Positions 1-8,280 of a DNA stretch of 64,000 nt are shown here, in pieces. Position 1 is the stretch's first letter. Every line of letters begins with the position of its first letter. The notes under the pieces were generated by a model, which was not told where the DNA came from, did no database searches, and saw only the letters and a list, made by a program, of their open reading frames with translations. The position numbers and the translations under genes are program-made. Source of the DNA: Dokdonella_A sp014338185 (GTDB taxonomy: Bacteria > Pseudomonadota > Gammaproteobacteria > Xanthomonadales > Rhodanobacteraceae); NCBI GenBank assembly GCA_030263295.1, contig SZOS01000006.1, positions 1 through 64,000 of the forward strand, in the 5' to 3' direction.

Positions 1-576
1 CGGCGCGATGGCCGACGCGGGCGCGGCGATGTCGGCCGGGGCAGGCGTGTCCGGTGCGCCCTCGCCGGTGCCCGCGGGCAGCAGGCGTTGGCGGCGCGCC
101 GCGTGGCGCATACGCGCGTGCGCGGCGCGCGAGAGCAGTTCGGCGCGCGGCAGCGGCTGTGCGGCGGTGTCGATCATCGCGATGCAGTCGACCGGGCAGG
201 CCGGCACGCACAACTCGCAGCCGGTGCATTCGTCGGCGATCACCGTGTGCATGCGCTTGCCCGTGCCCACGATGGCATCGACCGGACAGGCCTGGATGCA
301 CTTGGTGCAGCCGATGCACAGGTCCTCGTCGATCAGCGCGACCTGGGGTGGGCGCTCGCAGCCATGGGCGGGATCCAGCGGCAGCACCGCGCGCGCGAGC
401 AGTCCGGCCAGTGCCGCGATGCCCTCGGTCCCGCCCGGTGCGCAGCGGTTGATGTCGGCCACGCCGTCACTGATCGCCTGTGCATAGTCGCGGCAGGTCG
501 GATAGCCGCAGCGACCGCACTGGGTCTGCGGCAGCAGCGCATCGATGCGTGCGCCGAGGGAGGCGGGCGCGTTCAC
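1..576 (-). CDS. rsxB: RsxB/RnfB-type iron-sulfur electron transport protein (3' end outside window)
   Basis: Iron-sulfur protein of the RnfB/RsxB family, which passes electrons between low-potential carriers. The visible 192 codons show the N-terminal 4Fe-4S motif with Cys 20, 23, 28 and 45 (C-GR-C-GYPT-C, then C), followed by two CxxCxxCxxxCP ferredoxin clusters (ICIGCTKCIQACP and ECTGCELCVPACP, read around 180-330). The coding sequence starts at a GTG at 576 (M-NAPASLGARID) and the frame is still open at base 1. The hydrophobic membrane anchor of classical RnfB is missing from the N-terminus. No rnfA/C/D/G gene is visible, so this is probably the stand-alone RnfB paralogue that sits downstream of metG in xanthomonads, rather than part of a Rnf complex. 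The start choice is moderately secure. Confidence 0.9.
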   Translation of the reverse strand, partial: MNAPASLGARIDALLPQTQCGRCGYPTCRDYAQAISDGVADINRCAPGGTEGIAALAGLLARAVLPLDPAHGCERPPQVALIDEDLCIGCTKCIQACPVDAIVGTGKRMHTVIADECTGCELCVPACPVDCIAMIDTAAQPLPRAELLSRAAHARMRHAARRQRLLPAGTGEGAPDTPAPADIAAPASAIAP

Positions 577-703
577 GACAGCGCCCGCCCCGGCCGTAGC
601 CGCGCCGGCGATGCGCACGCGCGCTTGTGGTGTGGCCGCGCGCAGGCCTGGCACGGTGTGGATGCGGCTGGCCCATGCGCGTGAGGCACGGCGGCGCGCC
701 CTC

Positions 704-2848
704 CTACTTCACGCCCGCGCCCGGCTGCGCGCCGGCGTCGACGTCGAGCAGGAACAGGTCGCTGCCGCCGCTGCCGGCCGACAGGATCATGCCCTCGGAC
801 ACGCCAAAGCGCATCTTGCGCGGAGCGAGGTTGGCGATGAACACGACGTTGCGCCCGACCAGCCGCGCCGGTTCGGCGTAGGCGGCACGGATGCCCGAGA
901 AGATCTGGCGCCGGCCCAGTTCGCCCGCATCCAGCTCGAAGCGCAGCAGCTTGTCCGAGCCGTCGACGAAGTCGCAGGCGAGTACCTTGCCGATGCGCAG
1001 GTCGAGTCGCGCGAAGTCGTCGATCGAGATCGGCGCCGGTGCGCCCGGTGACGGCACCGCGGCCGCGCTGGCGGCGGCCGCAGCGGCCGATGTGGCGGCG
1101 CGCGGCGGCACCGCCGGCGTGGGCTGCAGCGATTCGCGCGAGGCTTCGATCATCGCCTCGACGCGCGCGGGGTCGACGCGGGTGGTGAGCGCGCTGAACG
1201 GCGCGATCGTGCTGCCGAGCGCGGGTGTGGCCGCCATGTCGAAGCGTGTCCACTGCTCGCGCAGCAGCGCGCTGGCGCGCTGGGCGATGCCGGGCACGAT
1301 CGGCGCGAGGTAGATCGACAGCAGGCGGAACCAGTTCAGCGCCAGCGTGCACACCGTGTGCAGTTCCTCGTGCCGGGCCGGGTCCTTGGCCAGCAGCCAC
1401 GGTGCCTTGGCGGCAACATAGGCGTTGGCCTCGTCGGCGACCTCGACGATGAGGCGCGTGGCCGCGGCGTAGTCGCAGGCGCGGTACAGCCCTGGGCAGG
1501 CGGCGAGCTTGTGCGCGGCGCCGTCGTACAGCGCGCGCTCGGCCGGCGGCAGCGCCGCGGCCAGCCTGCCGTCGAAGTGCTTGTGCACGAAGCCCGCGCA
1601 GCGGCTGGCGAGGTTGACCCACTTGCCGACCAGGTGCGAGTTGACGCGCTCCTCGAAGGCCTTGAGGTCGAGGTCGATGTCGAGCGGCGCCGCGCTGAGC
1701 ATGGTCGCGAAGTAGTAGCGCAGCCAGTCCGGCTCCAGCCCGGCGTCGAGGTAGGTGCGCGCCATCACGAAGGTGCCGCGCGACTTGGACATCTTCTCGC
1801 CGTTGACCGTGAGGTAGCCATTGACGTGCAGCGCGGTCGGCAGGCGCATGCCCGCGCCATGCAGCATCGCCGGCCAGAACAGGCCGTGGAAGTTGACGAT
1901 GTCCTTGCCCAGGAAGTGGTGCATCTCGCGCGTTGCGCCGCTGAGCGGCGCCGCGGCCATGAACGCATCGAAGGCAGCGGCATCGAGCCCCGCGCGCGCG
2001 CCGTCGGCGCTCGCACAGTAGTGCTTGAAGCTGGCGAGGTAGCCGATCGGCGCGTCGAGCCAGACGTAGAAGAACTTGCCCGCCGCACCGGGGATCGGAA
2101 AACCGAAATAGGGCGCATCGCGCGAGATGTCCCAGTCGCGCAGTCCGCCTTCGGCATCGAGCCACTCGCGCAGCTTGGCCGCGACCGAGGCGTGCATGAC
2201 CGGGGTGCCGTCGGTGAGCGCGCCGCCGATCCAGTCGCGCAGCAGCGCGGCGAAATCGCCGACCTTGAAGAAGTAATGCTCGGACTCGCGCAGTTCCGGC
2301 GTCGCGCCCGACAGCACCGAACGCGGCTGCTTGAGGTCGGTCGGCGCGTAGGCCGCGCCGCACGACTCGCAGTTGTCGCCGTACTGGTCGGGCGTGCCGC
2401 AGTTGGGGCAGATGCCCTTGACGTAGCGGTCGGGCAGGAACATCTGCCGCTGCGGGTCGTACAGCTGGCGGATCGAACGCACCGCGATGTGGCCGCCCTC
2501 GCGCAGGCGCGCGTAGATGCGCTCGGCCAGTTCGCGGTTTTCCCCCGAATGGGTGGTGTAGTAGCAGTCGTGGACGATGCCGAAGTCGCGGAAGTCGCGC
2601 ACGTGCCCCGCGTAGATCGCCTCGATGAAGGCTTCGGGCGTGGTGCCGGCCTTTTCGGCCGCGAGCATGATCGGCGTGCCGTGCACGTCGTCGGCGGCGA
2701 CGAAATGCACCTGGTCGCCCGCCATGCGCCGTGCGCGCACCCAGATGTCGGTCTGGATGTAGCCCAGCAGGTGGCCGAAGTGGAGCGGCCCGTTGGCGTA
2801 GGGCAGGGCGTGGGTGACGAGGATCTGTCGGGAGGGCGGCGCGCTCAT
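704..2848 (-). CDS. metG: Methionyl-tRNA synthetase
   Basis: Charges tRNA-Met with methionine in the cytoplasm. The 714-residue protein has the class I signature HFGH (residues 23-26, a HIGH variant), the KMSKS loop at 352-356, and a zinc knuckle with CPNC and CESC pairs. It ends with an EMAP/Trbp-type tRNA-binding domain (about the last 110 residues, LDLRIGKVLACDFVDGSDKL onward) that also mediates dimerisation in long MetG proteins. A longer reading from 2884 exists, but the ATG at 2848 (MSAPPSRQILVTHALPYANG) gives the normal N-terminus just before the catalytic core. It lies upstream of rsxB on the same strand with a 127-bp gap. Length and motif order are typical and nothing is missing. Confidence 0.98.
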   Translation of the reverse strand: MSAPPSRQILVTHALPYANGPLHFGHLLGYIQTDIWVRARRMAGDQVHFVAADDVHGTPIMLAAEKAGTTPEAFIEAIYAGHVRDFRDFGIVHDCYYTTHSGENRELAERIYARLREGGHIAVRSIRQLYDPQRQMFLPDRYVKGICPNCGTPDQYGDNCESCGAAYAPTDLKQPRSVLSGATPELRESEHYFFKVGDFAALLRDWIGGALTDGTPVMHASVAAKLREWLDAEGGLRDWDISRDAPYFGFPIPGAAGKFFYVWLDAPIGYLASFKHYCASADGARAGLDAAAFDAFMAAAPLSGATREMHHFLGKDIVNFHGLFWPAMLHGAGMRLPTALHVNGYLTVNGEKMSKSRGTFVMARTYLDAGLEPDWLRYYFATMLSAAPLDIDLDLKAFEERVNSHLVGKWVNLASRCAGFVHKHFDGRLAAALPPAERALYDGAAHKLAACPGLYRACDYAAATRLIVEVADEANAYVAAKAPWLLAKDPARHEELHTVCTLALNWFRLLSIYLAPIVPGIAQRASALLREQWTRFDMAATPALGSTIAPFSALTTRVDPARVEAMIEASRESLQPTPAVPPRAATSAAAAAASAAAVPSPGAPAPISIDDFARLDLRIGKVLACDFVDGSDKLLRFELDAGELGRRQIFSGIRAAYAEPARLVGRNVVFIANLAPRKMRFGVSEGMILSAGSGGSDLFLLDVDAGAQPGAGVK

Positions 2849-2884
2849 GCGTCGAAGGTTCCGCTTCGTTGTTGCAAAGCGCAA

Positions 2885-2890
2885 ATTATC
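2885..2890 (-). promoter_or_regulatory. Possible -10 element for metG
   Basis: On the minus strand the hexamer GATAAT lies 36 bp upstream of the metG ATG, inside an AT-rich patch of an otherwise very GC-rich region. It resembles a sigma-70 -10 element (TATAAT). No convincing -35 element is visible in the GC-rich bases before it, so the call rests on position and composition only. Confidence 0.35.
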
Positions 2891-2968
2891 GCACGTCGCC
2901 GCCGCCGCGGCCGTGCGCCCGCGCGCAGGGACCGCATGCCCTTGCGCGCCGCCCGCGGTGTGCCCGGA

Positions 2969-3415
2969 TCAGGGCGACTTGCGCTCCCAGGTCTGGGTGC
3001 GACCCAGCAGCGAGAAGCCGATGTAGCCGCGCACGTTGAGCTTGTTGCCGCCGTCGGCCGGCGTGAGCGTGACCTTGTAGATCTTGCCGCTCTTGGGATC
3101 GAGGATGCGGCCGCCGCTCCAGCTGTCGCCATCCTGGGCCACGTCCCACAGGATCGTCATGCCTTCCACGGGCTGGTCCTTGCGCTCGCCCGTGCAGTTC
3201 TTGCACAGCGGATGCGGACCGTCGTCGGACTGCAGCACCTCGAGCACCTTGCCCTGCAGCTTGCCGCCGTTGTCGGTGATCTGCACGATCGACTTGGGCT
3301 TGCCCGTGGCATCGTCGATCGTGGTCCAGGTGCCGACCGGCGTGAGCTCGGCTGCCAGCAGTGGCGTGGCGAAGGCGAGGGCCAGGGCAAGCACGGCGCA
3401 ATTGCGGTACGACAT
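2969..3415 (-). CDS. Exported DUF2147-family protein
   Basis: Predicted periplasmic protein of 148 residues with an N-terminal signal peptide (MSYRNCAVLALALAFATPLLAA, cleavage likely after LLAA). The mature part matches the DUF2147 pattern: an opening GTW strand (VGTWTTIDDATGKPKSIV), a conserved cysteine pair in PLCKNCTGERKDQP, a DGDSWSGGRILDPKSGKIY segment, and an RGYIGFSLLGRTQTWER end. The family is thought to adopt a lipocalin-like beta barrel, but its ligand is unknown. A longer reading to 3490 was rejected because the ATG at 3415 begins directly with the signal peptide. It is divergent from apbC with about 124 bp between the starts. Confidence 0.85.
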   Translation of the reverse strand: MSYRNCAVLALALAFATPLLAAELTPVGTWTTIDDATGKPKSIVQITDNGGKLQGKVLEVLQSDDGPHPLCKNCTGERKDQPVEGMTILWDVAQDGDSWSGGRILDPKSGKIYKVTLTPADGGNKLNVRGYIGFSLLGRTQTWERKSP

Positions 3416-3503
3416 GTCACGGACTCCGTACGGAATGGAATGGCAAGCCTTGCCGAGCGTGGCGCGTGGCGTCAAGCGGCGACGCCGCATGCGCGGGCGC
3501 TGC

Positions 3504-3509
3504 TATCAT
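3504..3509 (+). promoter_or_regulatory. Possible -10 element for apbC
   Basis: TATCAT lies 30 bp before the apbC ATG in an otherwise GC-rich divergent intergenic region. It would give a leader of roughly 24 nt. No clear -35 element is seen. Confidence 0.35.
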
Positions 3510-3539
3510 GCGTGCCTCGCATCGTCCCCGTGTCCGCCC

Positions 3540-4631
3540 ATGACAGACTCGCTCGAACAGCGTGTGCGGCAGCTGCTTGCCGGCATCGTCGATCCGCACC
3601 ATGGCGCCGACCTCGCCAGTGCCGGCGCGGTGCGCGGCATCGGCGTGGCCGGGCGCGACGTCACGGTCGACCTGCTGCTGACCTATCCCGCGCAGGGTGC
3701 GCGCGAGGCGCTGGCCACGCGCGTCAAGCAGGTGCTGGAGGCCGATCCGGCGATCGACCATGCCGCGGTCGGCATCGAATGGCGCATCCATGCCCACCAG
3801 GTGCAGAAGGGCCTGGGCCCGCTGCCCGGCGTCAAGAACGTGATCGCGGTGGCATCGGGCAAGGGCGGCGTGGGCAAGTCCACCGTGGCCGCCAACCTCG
3901 CGCTCGCCCTGCAGGCCGAGGGCGCCAGCGTCGGCGTGCTCGACGCCGACATCTACGGCCCGAGCCAGGTGCTCATGCTCGGCCTCAGCGGCAAGCCCGA
4001 CAGCAAGGACGGCAAGCGCATCGAGCCCAAGCTCGGCCACGGCCTGCAGGTGATGTCGATCGGACTCATGGTCGAGGACGACACCGCGATGATCTGGCGC
4101 GGTCCGATGGCGACGCAGGCGCTGACCCAGATGCTGGGACAGACCAACTGGCACGACCTGGACTACCTCGTGATCGACCTGCCGCCGGGGACGGGCGACA
4201 TCCAGCTCACGCTGTGCCAGAAGATCCCGGTGTCGGGCGCGATCATCGTGACCACGCCGCAGGACATCGCCCTGCTCGACGCGCGCAAGGCGCTGCGCAT
4301 GTTCGACAAGGTCAACGTGCCGGTGCTCGGTGTGGTCGAGAACATGGCCACCCACGTCTGTTCGCAGTGCGGCCACGAGGAACATGTTTTCGGCGAGGGT
4401 GGCGGCGCACGCATGGCCGCGCAGTACCATGTGGCGCTGCTGGGCAGCCTGCCGCTGGATATCCGCATCCGCGAGCAGGCCGACGGCGGCACCCCGACCG
4501 TGGCCGCACTGCCCGATTCGGAGCTGACCGCGCGCTACCGCGAGATCGCCCGCAACACGGCCGCGCGCCTGGGCCAGCGCGCGCGCAACCAGGCCGGCAC
4601 GGTGCCGCGCGTGGTGGTCGTGGATGACTGA
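3540..4631 (+). CDS. apbC: Iron-sulfur cluster carrier protein ApbC/Mrp
   Basis: P-loop ATPase of the Mrp/NBP35 family that carries and delivers Fe-S clusters. The 363-residue protein starts at ATG 3540 with an N-terminal MIP18/DUF59-type domain (residues 1 to about 85). A deviant Walker A follows (GKGGVGKS, 107-114), then a Walker B region (VLDADIYGPSQ and LDYLVIDLPPGTGD). The C-terminal part holds the CSQCGHEEHVFGEGGG motif, whose CxxC binds the bridging cluster in the dimer. A longer reading beginning at 3084 would run through the divergent DUF2147 gene and is not credible. Genes for apbC and dcd are neighbours here, as in other gammaproteobacteria. Confidence 0.95.
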   Translation: MTDSLEQRVRQLLAGIVDPHHGADLASAGAVRGIGVAGRDVTVDLLLTYPAQGAREALATRVKQVLEADPAIDHAAVGIEWRIHAHQVQKGLGPLPGVKNVIAVASGKGGVGKSTVAANLALALQAEGASVGVLDADIYGPSQVLMLGLSGKPDSKDGKRIEPKLGHGLQVMSIGLMVEDDTAMIWRGPMATQALTQMLGQTNWHDLDYLVIDLPPGTGDIQLTLCQKIPVSGAIIVTTPQDIALLDARKALRMFDKVNVPVLGVVENMATHVCSQCGHEEHVFGEGGGARMAAQYHVALLGSLPLDIRIREQADGGTPTVAALPDSELTARYREIARNTAARLGQRARNQAGTVPRVVVVDD

Positions 4632-4653
4632 CGCGGGCGGGACGCGCGCCCGC

Positions 4654-4659
4654 TACACT
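4654..4659 (+). promoter_or_regulatory. Possible -10 element for dcd
   Basis: TACACT lies 84 bp upstream of the chosen dcd start, between apbC and dcd. It resembles a sigma-70 -10 hexamer in a GC-rich context. No clear -35 element is seen. Confidence 0.3.
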
Positions 4660-4742
4660 CGGCGGGTGCGCCACCGCGCTCCCCGCAACGACGCATGCAT
4701 TTTCCGGGCGCGGTGCGCCCATCACCAGCAAAGCCCGAGCCG

Positions 4743-5309
4743 ATGTCCATCAAGAGCGACAAGTGGATCCGCCGCATGGCGCAGCAGCAACGCATGATCG
4801 AGCCGTTCGCGCCGACCCAGGTCAAGCGCGAGGGCGAGCGGCGCCTGATTTCCTGGGGTACCTCCAGCTACGGCTATGACGTGCGCTGTGCCAACGAATT
4901 CAAGGTGTTCACCAACATCAACTCGACCATCGTCGATCCCAAGGCCTTCGACGCGCGCAGCTTCGTCGACGTGGTGGCCGACGAATGCATCATCCCGCCC
5001 AACTCGTTCGCGCTCGCGCGCACGGTCGAGTACTTCCGCATCCCGCGCAAGGTGCTCACGATCTGCCTCGGCAAGAGCACCTACGCGCGCTGCGGCATCA
5101 TCGTCAACGTGACGCCGCTGGAGCCGGAATGGGAAGGCCATGTCACGCTGGAGTTCTCCAACACCACGCCATTGCCGGCGCGCATCTACGCCAACGAGGG
5201 CGTGGCGCAGATGCTGTTCTTCGAGTCGGACGAGGAATGTGAGACCAGCTACAAGGATCGCGGCGGCAAGTACATGGGGCAGACCGGCGTGACCCTGCCC
5301 AGCGCGTGA
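4743..5309 (+). CDS. dcd: dCTP deaminase
   Basis: Deaminates dCTP to dUTP, the main route to dTTP in gammaproteobacteria. The 188-residue protein shows the full family core: SWGTSSYGYDVR, the substrate loop LGKSTYARCGIIVNVTPLEP, the catalytic region EPEWEGHVTLEFSNT (Glu of PEWEGH followed by the conserved E of TLE) and a C-terminal KYMGQTGVTLP lid. The start at ATG 4743 (MSIKSDKWIRRMA) matches the family N-terminus. The upstream in-frame ATG at 4695 would add 16 unrelated residues. The downstream dut function lies elsewhere. Nothing is unusual in the sequence. Confidence 0.97.
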   Translation: MSIKSDKWIRRMAQQQRMIEPFAPTQVKREGERRLISWGTSSYGYDVRCANEFKVFTNINSTIVDPKAFDARSFVDVVADECIIPPNSFALARTVEYFRIPRKVLTICLGKSTYARCGIIVNVTPLEPEWEGHVTLEFSNTTPLPARIYANEGVAQMLFFESDEECETSYKDRGGKYMGQTGVTLPSA

Positions 5310-5394
5310 ATCCGCCCTGAAGCCGCTGGCGCCGCCTGCACCGTCGCGGCGCGCGGTGGTAGGCTAGTCAACCCATTTGGAGATTCCTGCAACG

Positions 5395-5805
5395 ATGCCC
5401 AGCCTTGTCCCAACCCGCGGCCCGCTTCGGGCCTTCGTGCTTGCAGGTGCACTGGTGCTGCTGGCCGCATGCGGCAGCAAGGCCGTGGTGGTGCCCAACG
5501 TGGCGCAGGCGCCCAACATCCCGGCCACGTTCGACGTGACCCTGCTCGCCGACAAGGACAACCAGTTCGATTTCGACGGTGCGCCACTCACGCCCGAGGA
5601 CCTGCGCGGCGCGTTCCGCTACCGGATCGAGGAACATCTGCCGATGTCGACCGTGCTGCTCAAGCGCGGCGAGAAGCAGAAGATCAAGAAGGAGCACATG
5701 TCCACGCTCGCGCGCATCGCGCTGGAAATGAAGTTCAAGGCGTTCGTGCTCGAGAATGACGGTGCCATCTCGCAACTGGTGACCGAACTCCCGGCGGCCG
5801 ACTGA
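5395..5805 (+). CDS. Small lipoprotein with an ExbD-like look
   Basis: Unrecognised lipoprotein of 136 residues. The start at ATG 5395 follows a GGAG at 5379-5382. The signal peptide ends in a lipobox (VLLAAC), so Cys would be lipidated. The mature domain (VTLLADKDNQFDFDGAPLTPEDLRGAFRYR ... FKAFVLENDG) resembles the periplasmic domain of ExbD/TolR: a strand with a polar turn, then an LxxxL helix, then a strand-helix-strand end. This is inferred from pattern only, and the transmembrane anchor is replaced by a lipid anchor. It is followed at 5842 by another exported protein with a similar internal sequence, so the two may be distant paralogues. Its role is unknown. Confidence 0.75.
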   Translation: MPSLVPTRGPLRAFVLAGALVLLAACGSKAVVVPNVAQAPNIPATFDVTLLADKDNQFDFDGAPLTPEDLRGAFRYRIEEHLPMSTVLLKRGEKQKIKKEHMSTLARIALEMKFKAFVLENDGAISQLVTELPAAD

Positions 5806-5841
5806 CGCTGCCGCCACACCTCAGCAACCCTGGAGACGACA

Positions 5842-6306
5842 GTGAACAAGATGATGGCATGGCTCGCGGCGCTCGCCCTGGTGCTGGCGGGCGGTCTGGC
5901 GCAGGCGCGTTCGGACATCCGCGACGGCAACGCGCTGATCAAGCCCGAGAAGAACGCGCGCTACTCGATCGACGGCTTCACCATGGGCAAGGCCGAGCTG
6001 TATGGCTACATCGGCGACCTGCGCGATTCCCAGCACATCACCGGCATCGTGCTCAAGAAGGGCGGCGACGACGAGCAGCGCCACATCATCGCCACGATCG
6101 CCAAGGCGCTGGGCCTGAAGTCGTTCGAACAGGATGGCCGCGAGCTCAGGGAGCTGCCGCAGCCGGACCTGCCGGCCACGCCACCCCCGGTGGAGCCCGC
6201 CACCGATGGTGCAACCGCGGCACCCGCCAGCGACGGCGCCGCCGCAGCCCCCGCCACCGCGCAACCGGTCAGCGAGCCGGCGCCGCAGGACGAGACCGGC
6301 CACTGA
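5842..6306 (+). CDS. Exported small protein, unknown function
   Basis: Protein of 154 residues starting at GTG 5842 behind a good ribosome site (GGAG at 5832-5835). It has a signal peptide (MNKMMAWLAALALVLAGGLAQA), a folded part of about 95 residues (SDIRDGNALIKPEKNARYSIDGFTMGKAELYGYIGD...) and a Pro/Ala-rich low-complexity tail of about 55 residues. The phrase LKKGGDDEQRHIIATIAKALGLKSF parallels LLKRGEKQKIKKEHMSTLARIALEMKFKAF in the lipoprotein just upstream, which suggests they are related and act in the same compartment. I cannot name the family. The gap to the upstream gene is 36 bp, so co-transcription is likely. Confidence 0.75.
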   Translation: MNKMMAWLAALALVLAGGLAQARSDIRDGNALIKPEKNARYSIDGFTMGKAELYGYIGDLRDSQHITGIVLKKGGDDEQRHIIATIAKALGLKSFEQDGRELRELPQPDLPATPPPVEPATDGATAAPASDGAAAAPATAQPVSEPAPQDETGH

Positions 6307-6329
6307 CCGGGCACGGTTCCGGCAGCGCG

Positions 6330-7031
6330 GTGCCTGTCCGCGCCGCCAGCGGCCCCGGCCGGCGCAGGCCGTGGGTGTGGCTCGTGCTGCTTGCGCTGTG
6401 GCTGGGTGGCGCGCAGGCCGGCCCCATCGCGTTCGTTGGCGAGACCTTCCACGACTGGAAGGAGCGCCTGTTCGGCAAGGGGCACCCGCTGCCCGAAGTG
6501 GTCGATGCGCCCGCCACCGGCGCGATCACGCTCGTGCCAGGGCAGCCGCTGCGCATCCGCATCGACGCCCAGGCGCCGCAGCGCGACTTGGCCAAGGGCC
6601 ACAGCCACTACCGCGAAGTCGTGCTGCCGCAGGCGCTCGCGCATGCCTCGCTGCGCGTGCAGGTGGTGACCCAACGCCAGCGCAAGGTCGGCAATACCGT
6701 GTTCCAGCCGGTGCTGTACCTGCAGGGCGAGGATGGCGCGCTGCGCGAGCCGCTCGTGGTCAAGCCGCTGCACCTGGACATCCGCCCGTTCCGCAAGTCG
6801 CGCCTGCTCGGCTGCGTGCGCCTGGACGATGTGCGCGGCTTCCTGCTCGCGACCGACGCCAGCGTGGTCGGCAAGTCCTGGGAGGCGCAGGTGCGCGAGG
6901 CGATCAAGGCACCCAGCGCGAGCGGCTTCTACTACGCGACCGACGCGATCAAGGCGCGCCTGCCATTCGCCGCAACCGGCCAGGTCATCCTCGACATCAG
7001 CGCCGAGGACGACGCCGGCCCGACCTGCTGA
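6330..7031 (+). CDS. Exported protein, unknown function (possibly MalM-like)
   Basis: Protein of 233 residues with a signal peptide containing an RRR stretch (MPVRAASGPGRRRPWVWLVLLALWLGGAQA). The start is taken as GTG 6330, 24 bases after the previous stop. The mature part has beta-rich stretches (GAITLVPGQPLRIRIDAQAP, ASLRVQVVTQRQRK, VFQPVLYLQGEDG) that recall the MalM-type periplasmic domain, and then a helical C-terminus. The resemblance is weak and the call is mainly exported protein of unknown role. It is the last gene of the three-gene run 5395-7031. The region up to the next gene (7032-7046) holds nothing. Confidence 0.7.
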   Translation: MPVRAASGPGRRRPWVWLVLLALWLGGAQAGPIAFVGETFHDWKERLFGKGHPLPEVVDAPATGAITLVPGQPLRIRIDAQAPQRDLAKGHSHYREVVLPQALAHASLRVQVVTQRQRKVGNTVFQPVLYLQGEDGALREPLVVKPLHLDIRPFRKSRLLGCVRLDDVRGFLLATDASVVGKSWEAQVREAIKAPSASGFYYATDAIKARLPFAATGQVILDISAEDDAGPTC

Positions 7032-7046
7032 GCCAATGGATTTGAA

Positions 7047-8189
7047 TCACAGACCGCAGGGGTCGGTGTCGAAGCCGTCCTGGAACAGGATCGGCCCGCG
7101 CGACTGGAAGCGGATGTAGGTGGTGGCGATCGAAGCAAACCACGCCTGCAGTGCAGGTGGGATCAGTACGTCGCCTTGCGCGTCGGCATCCAACTCGTTG
7201 TTGTTGAGGCCGAGCACCGCGAGCGGCATGGCGCCATAGCTGGTGGGCAAACCGCCGCGCAGGCGGTTGCCGCCGAGGCTGAGCGTCTGCAGGTTGCCCA
7301 GGTGTCCCCATTGCGGTGGCAGCGTCCCCTCGAACTCGTTGTCGAACAGCGCCAGCGTGTGCAGTGCGCTGGCGTGGCCAAGGCAGGCCGGCAGCGGGCC
7401 GCCGAGGTGGTTGTTGCCGGCCACCAGGATTTCCAGCTGCGTCAGGGTGCCGATCGCAGGGGACAGCGTGCCGCTGAATGCGTTGTTGCTGAGTATGACC
7501 GAGCGCAGTTGCGGCATCGATGCGAGTACATCCAGTGGCCCGGTCAGCGTATTGCCGTCCAGCCACAGCGCCTCGAGCTGTGACAGTTGTGCGAACGTGG
7601 CCGGCAGCGGGCCGCTGAACGCGTTGCCGTACAGGTACAGGTGGCGCAATTGCGCGAGCTGCCCGAGTTGCGTGGGGATCGGACCGCTGAGCTCGTTGTC
7701 CCCCAGGCCCAGGCTCACCAGCTGGGCCAGACTGCCCAGCTGCGGCGGCAGCGTGCCGGTGAGCGCATTTTGGCCAAGCCGCAGCGAGACCAGATGCGTG
7801 AGCTGGCCAAGCTGGCTCGGGATCGGGCCGACGAGCTGGTTGTCGGACAGATCGAGATTGCGCAAGCCCGGCAGCTGCGCGAGGTTGGTCGGCAGGATGC
7901 CCTGGAGGTTGTTGCCGGCAAGGTCGAGCGTCCATACCACGCCCGAGACCGGCTCGACCCAGACGCCGTGCCAGCTCGCCACATCGGCGCTGCCCCAACC
8001 CGTGCGTGTGAACCACTGGTCGCCGTTGGTGAGGTTGTACAGGTTCACCAGCGTCACGCATTCGGCCCAGCTCACGTTCATGCCGGGTTGGGTGCACACC
8101 GCGGTGCTGTCCAGTGCCAGCGCACTGCGTGATGGCAGCCCCACCGATGCCAGCAGCAGCAAGGTGCTGGCGATGCGTGCCAAGCTCAT
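7047..8189 (-). CDS. Secreted leucine-rich-repeat protein with C-terminal F-x-DGF tag
   Basis: Secreted protein of 380 residues with a signal peptide (MSLARIASTLLLLASVGLPSRSALA). A cysteine-containing cap with the WHGVWV pattern of plant-type LRR N-termini comes next. About ten 24-residue leucine-rich repeats follow with the consensus LxxLxLxxNxLxGPIPxxLGxL, which is the plant-specific type found in receptor kinases and polygalacturonase inhibitors. The C-terminus reads GPILFQDGFDTDPCGL, a short terminal tag of the kind seen on many secreted proteins of Lysobacterales. LRR proteins of this kind bind other proteins or glycans, but the target cannot be told. It stands alone and is convergent with the gene ending at 7031. 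Confidence 0.88.
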   Translation of the reverse strand: MSLARIASTLLLLASVGLPSRSALALDSTAVCTQPGMNVSWAECVTLVNLYNLTNGDQWFTRTGWGSADVASWHGVWVEPVSGVVWTLDLAGNNLQGILPTNLAQLPGLRNLDLSDNQLVGPIPSQLGQLTHLVSLRLGQNALTGTLPPQLGSLAQLVSLGLGDNELSGPIPTQLGQLAQLRHLYLYGNAFSGPLPATFAQLSQLEALWLDGNTLTGPLDVLASMPQLRSVILSNNAFSGTLSPAIGTLTQLEILVAGNNHLGGPLPACLGHASALHTLALFDNEFEGTLPPQWGHLGNLQTLSLGGNRLRGGLPTSYGAMPLAVLGLNNNELDADAQGDVLIPPALQAWFASIATTYIRFQSRGPILFQDGFDTDPCGL

Positions 8190-8280
8190 GGCGCGTCCCC
8201 CGTGTCACGTCGCATGTCCGGCACATGGTAGCCCCGTCCACCGGGCCGGGGCCAATCGCCGCGGCAGCCGCGCCGCCGCT

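Noticed and set aside
1..576. Full Rnf/Rsx electron transport complex
   Set aside because: Only the RnfB-like protein is visible and it lacks the membrane anchor; no other subunit gene is in the window.
1358..4627. Open frame of 1089 codons on the plus strand
   Set aside because: It runs antisense to metG and out of frame with apbC; composition is Arg/Ala/Gly-rich without motifs. Such long antisense frames are expected at about 70% GC.
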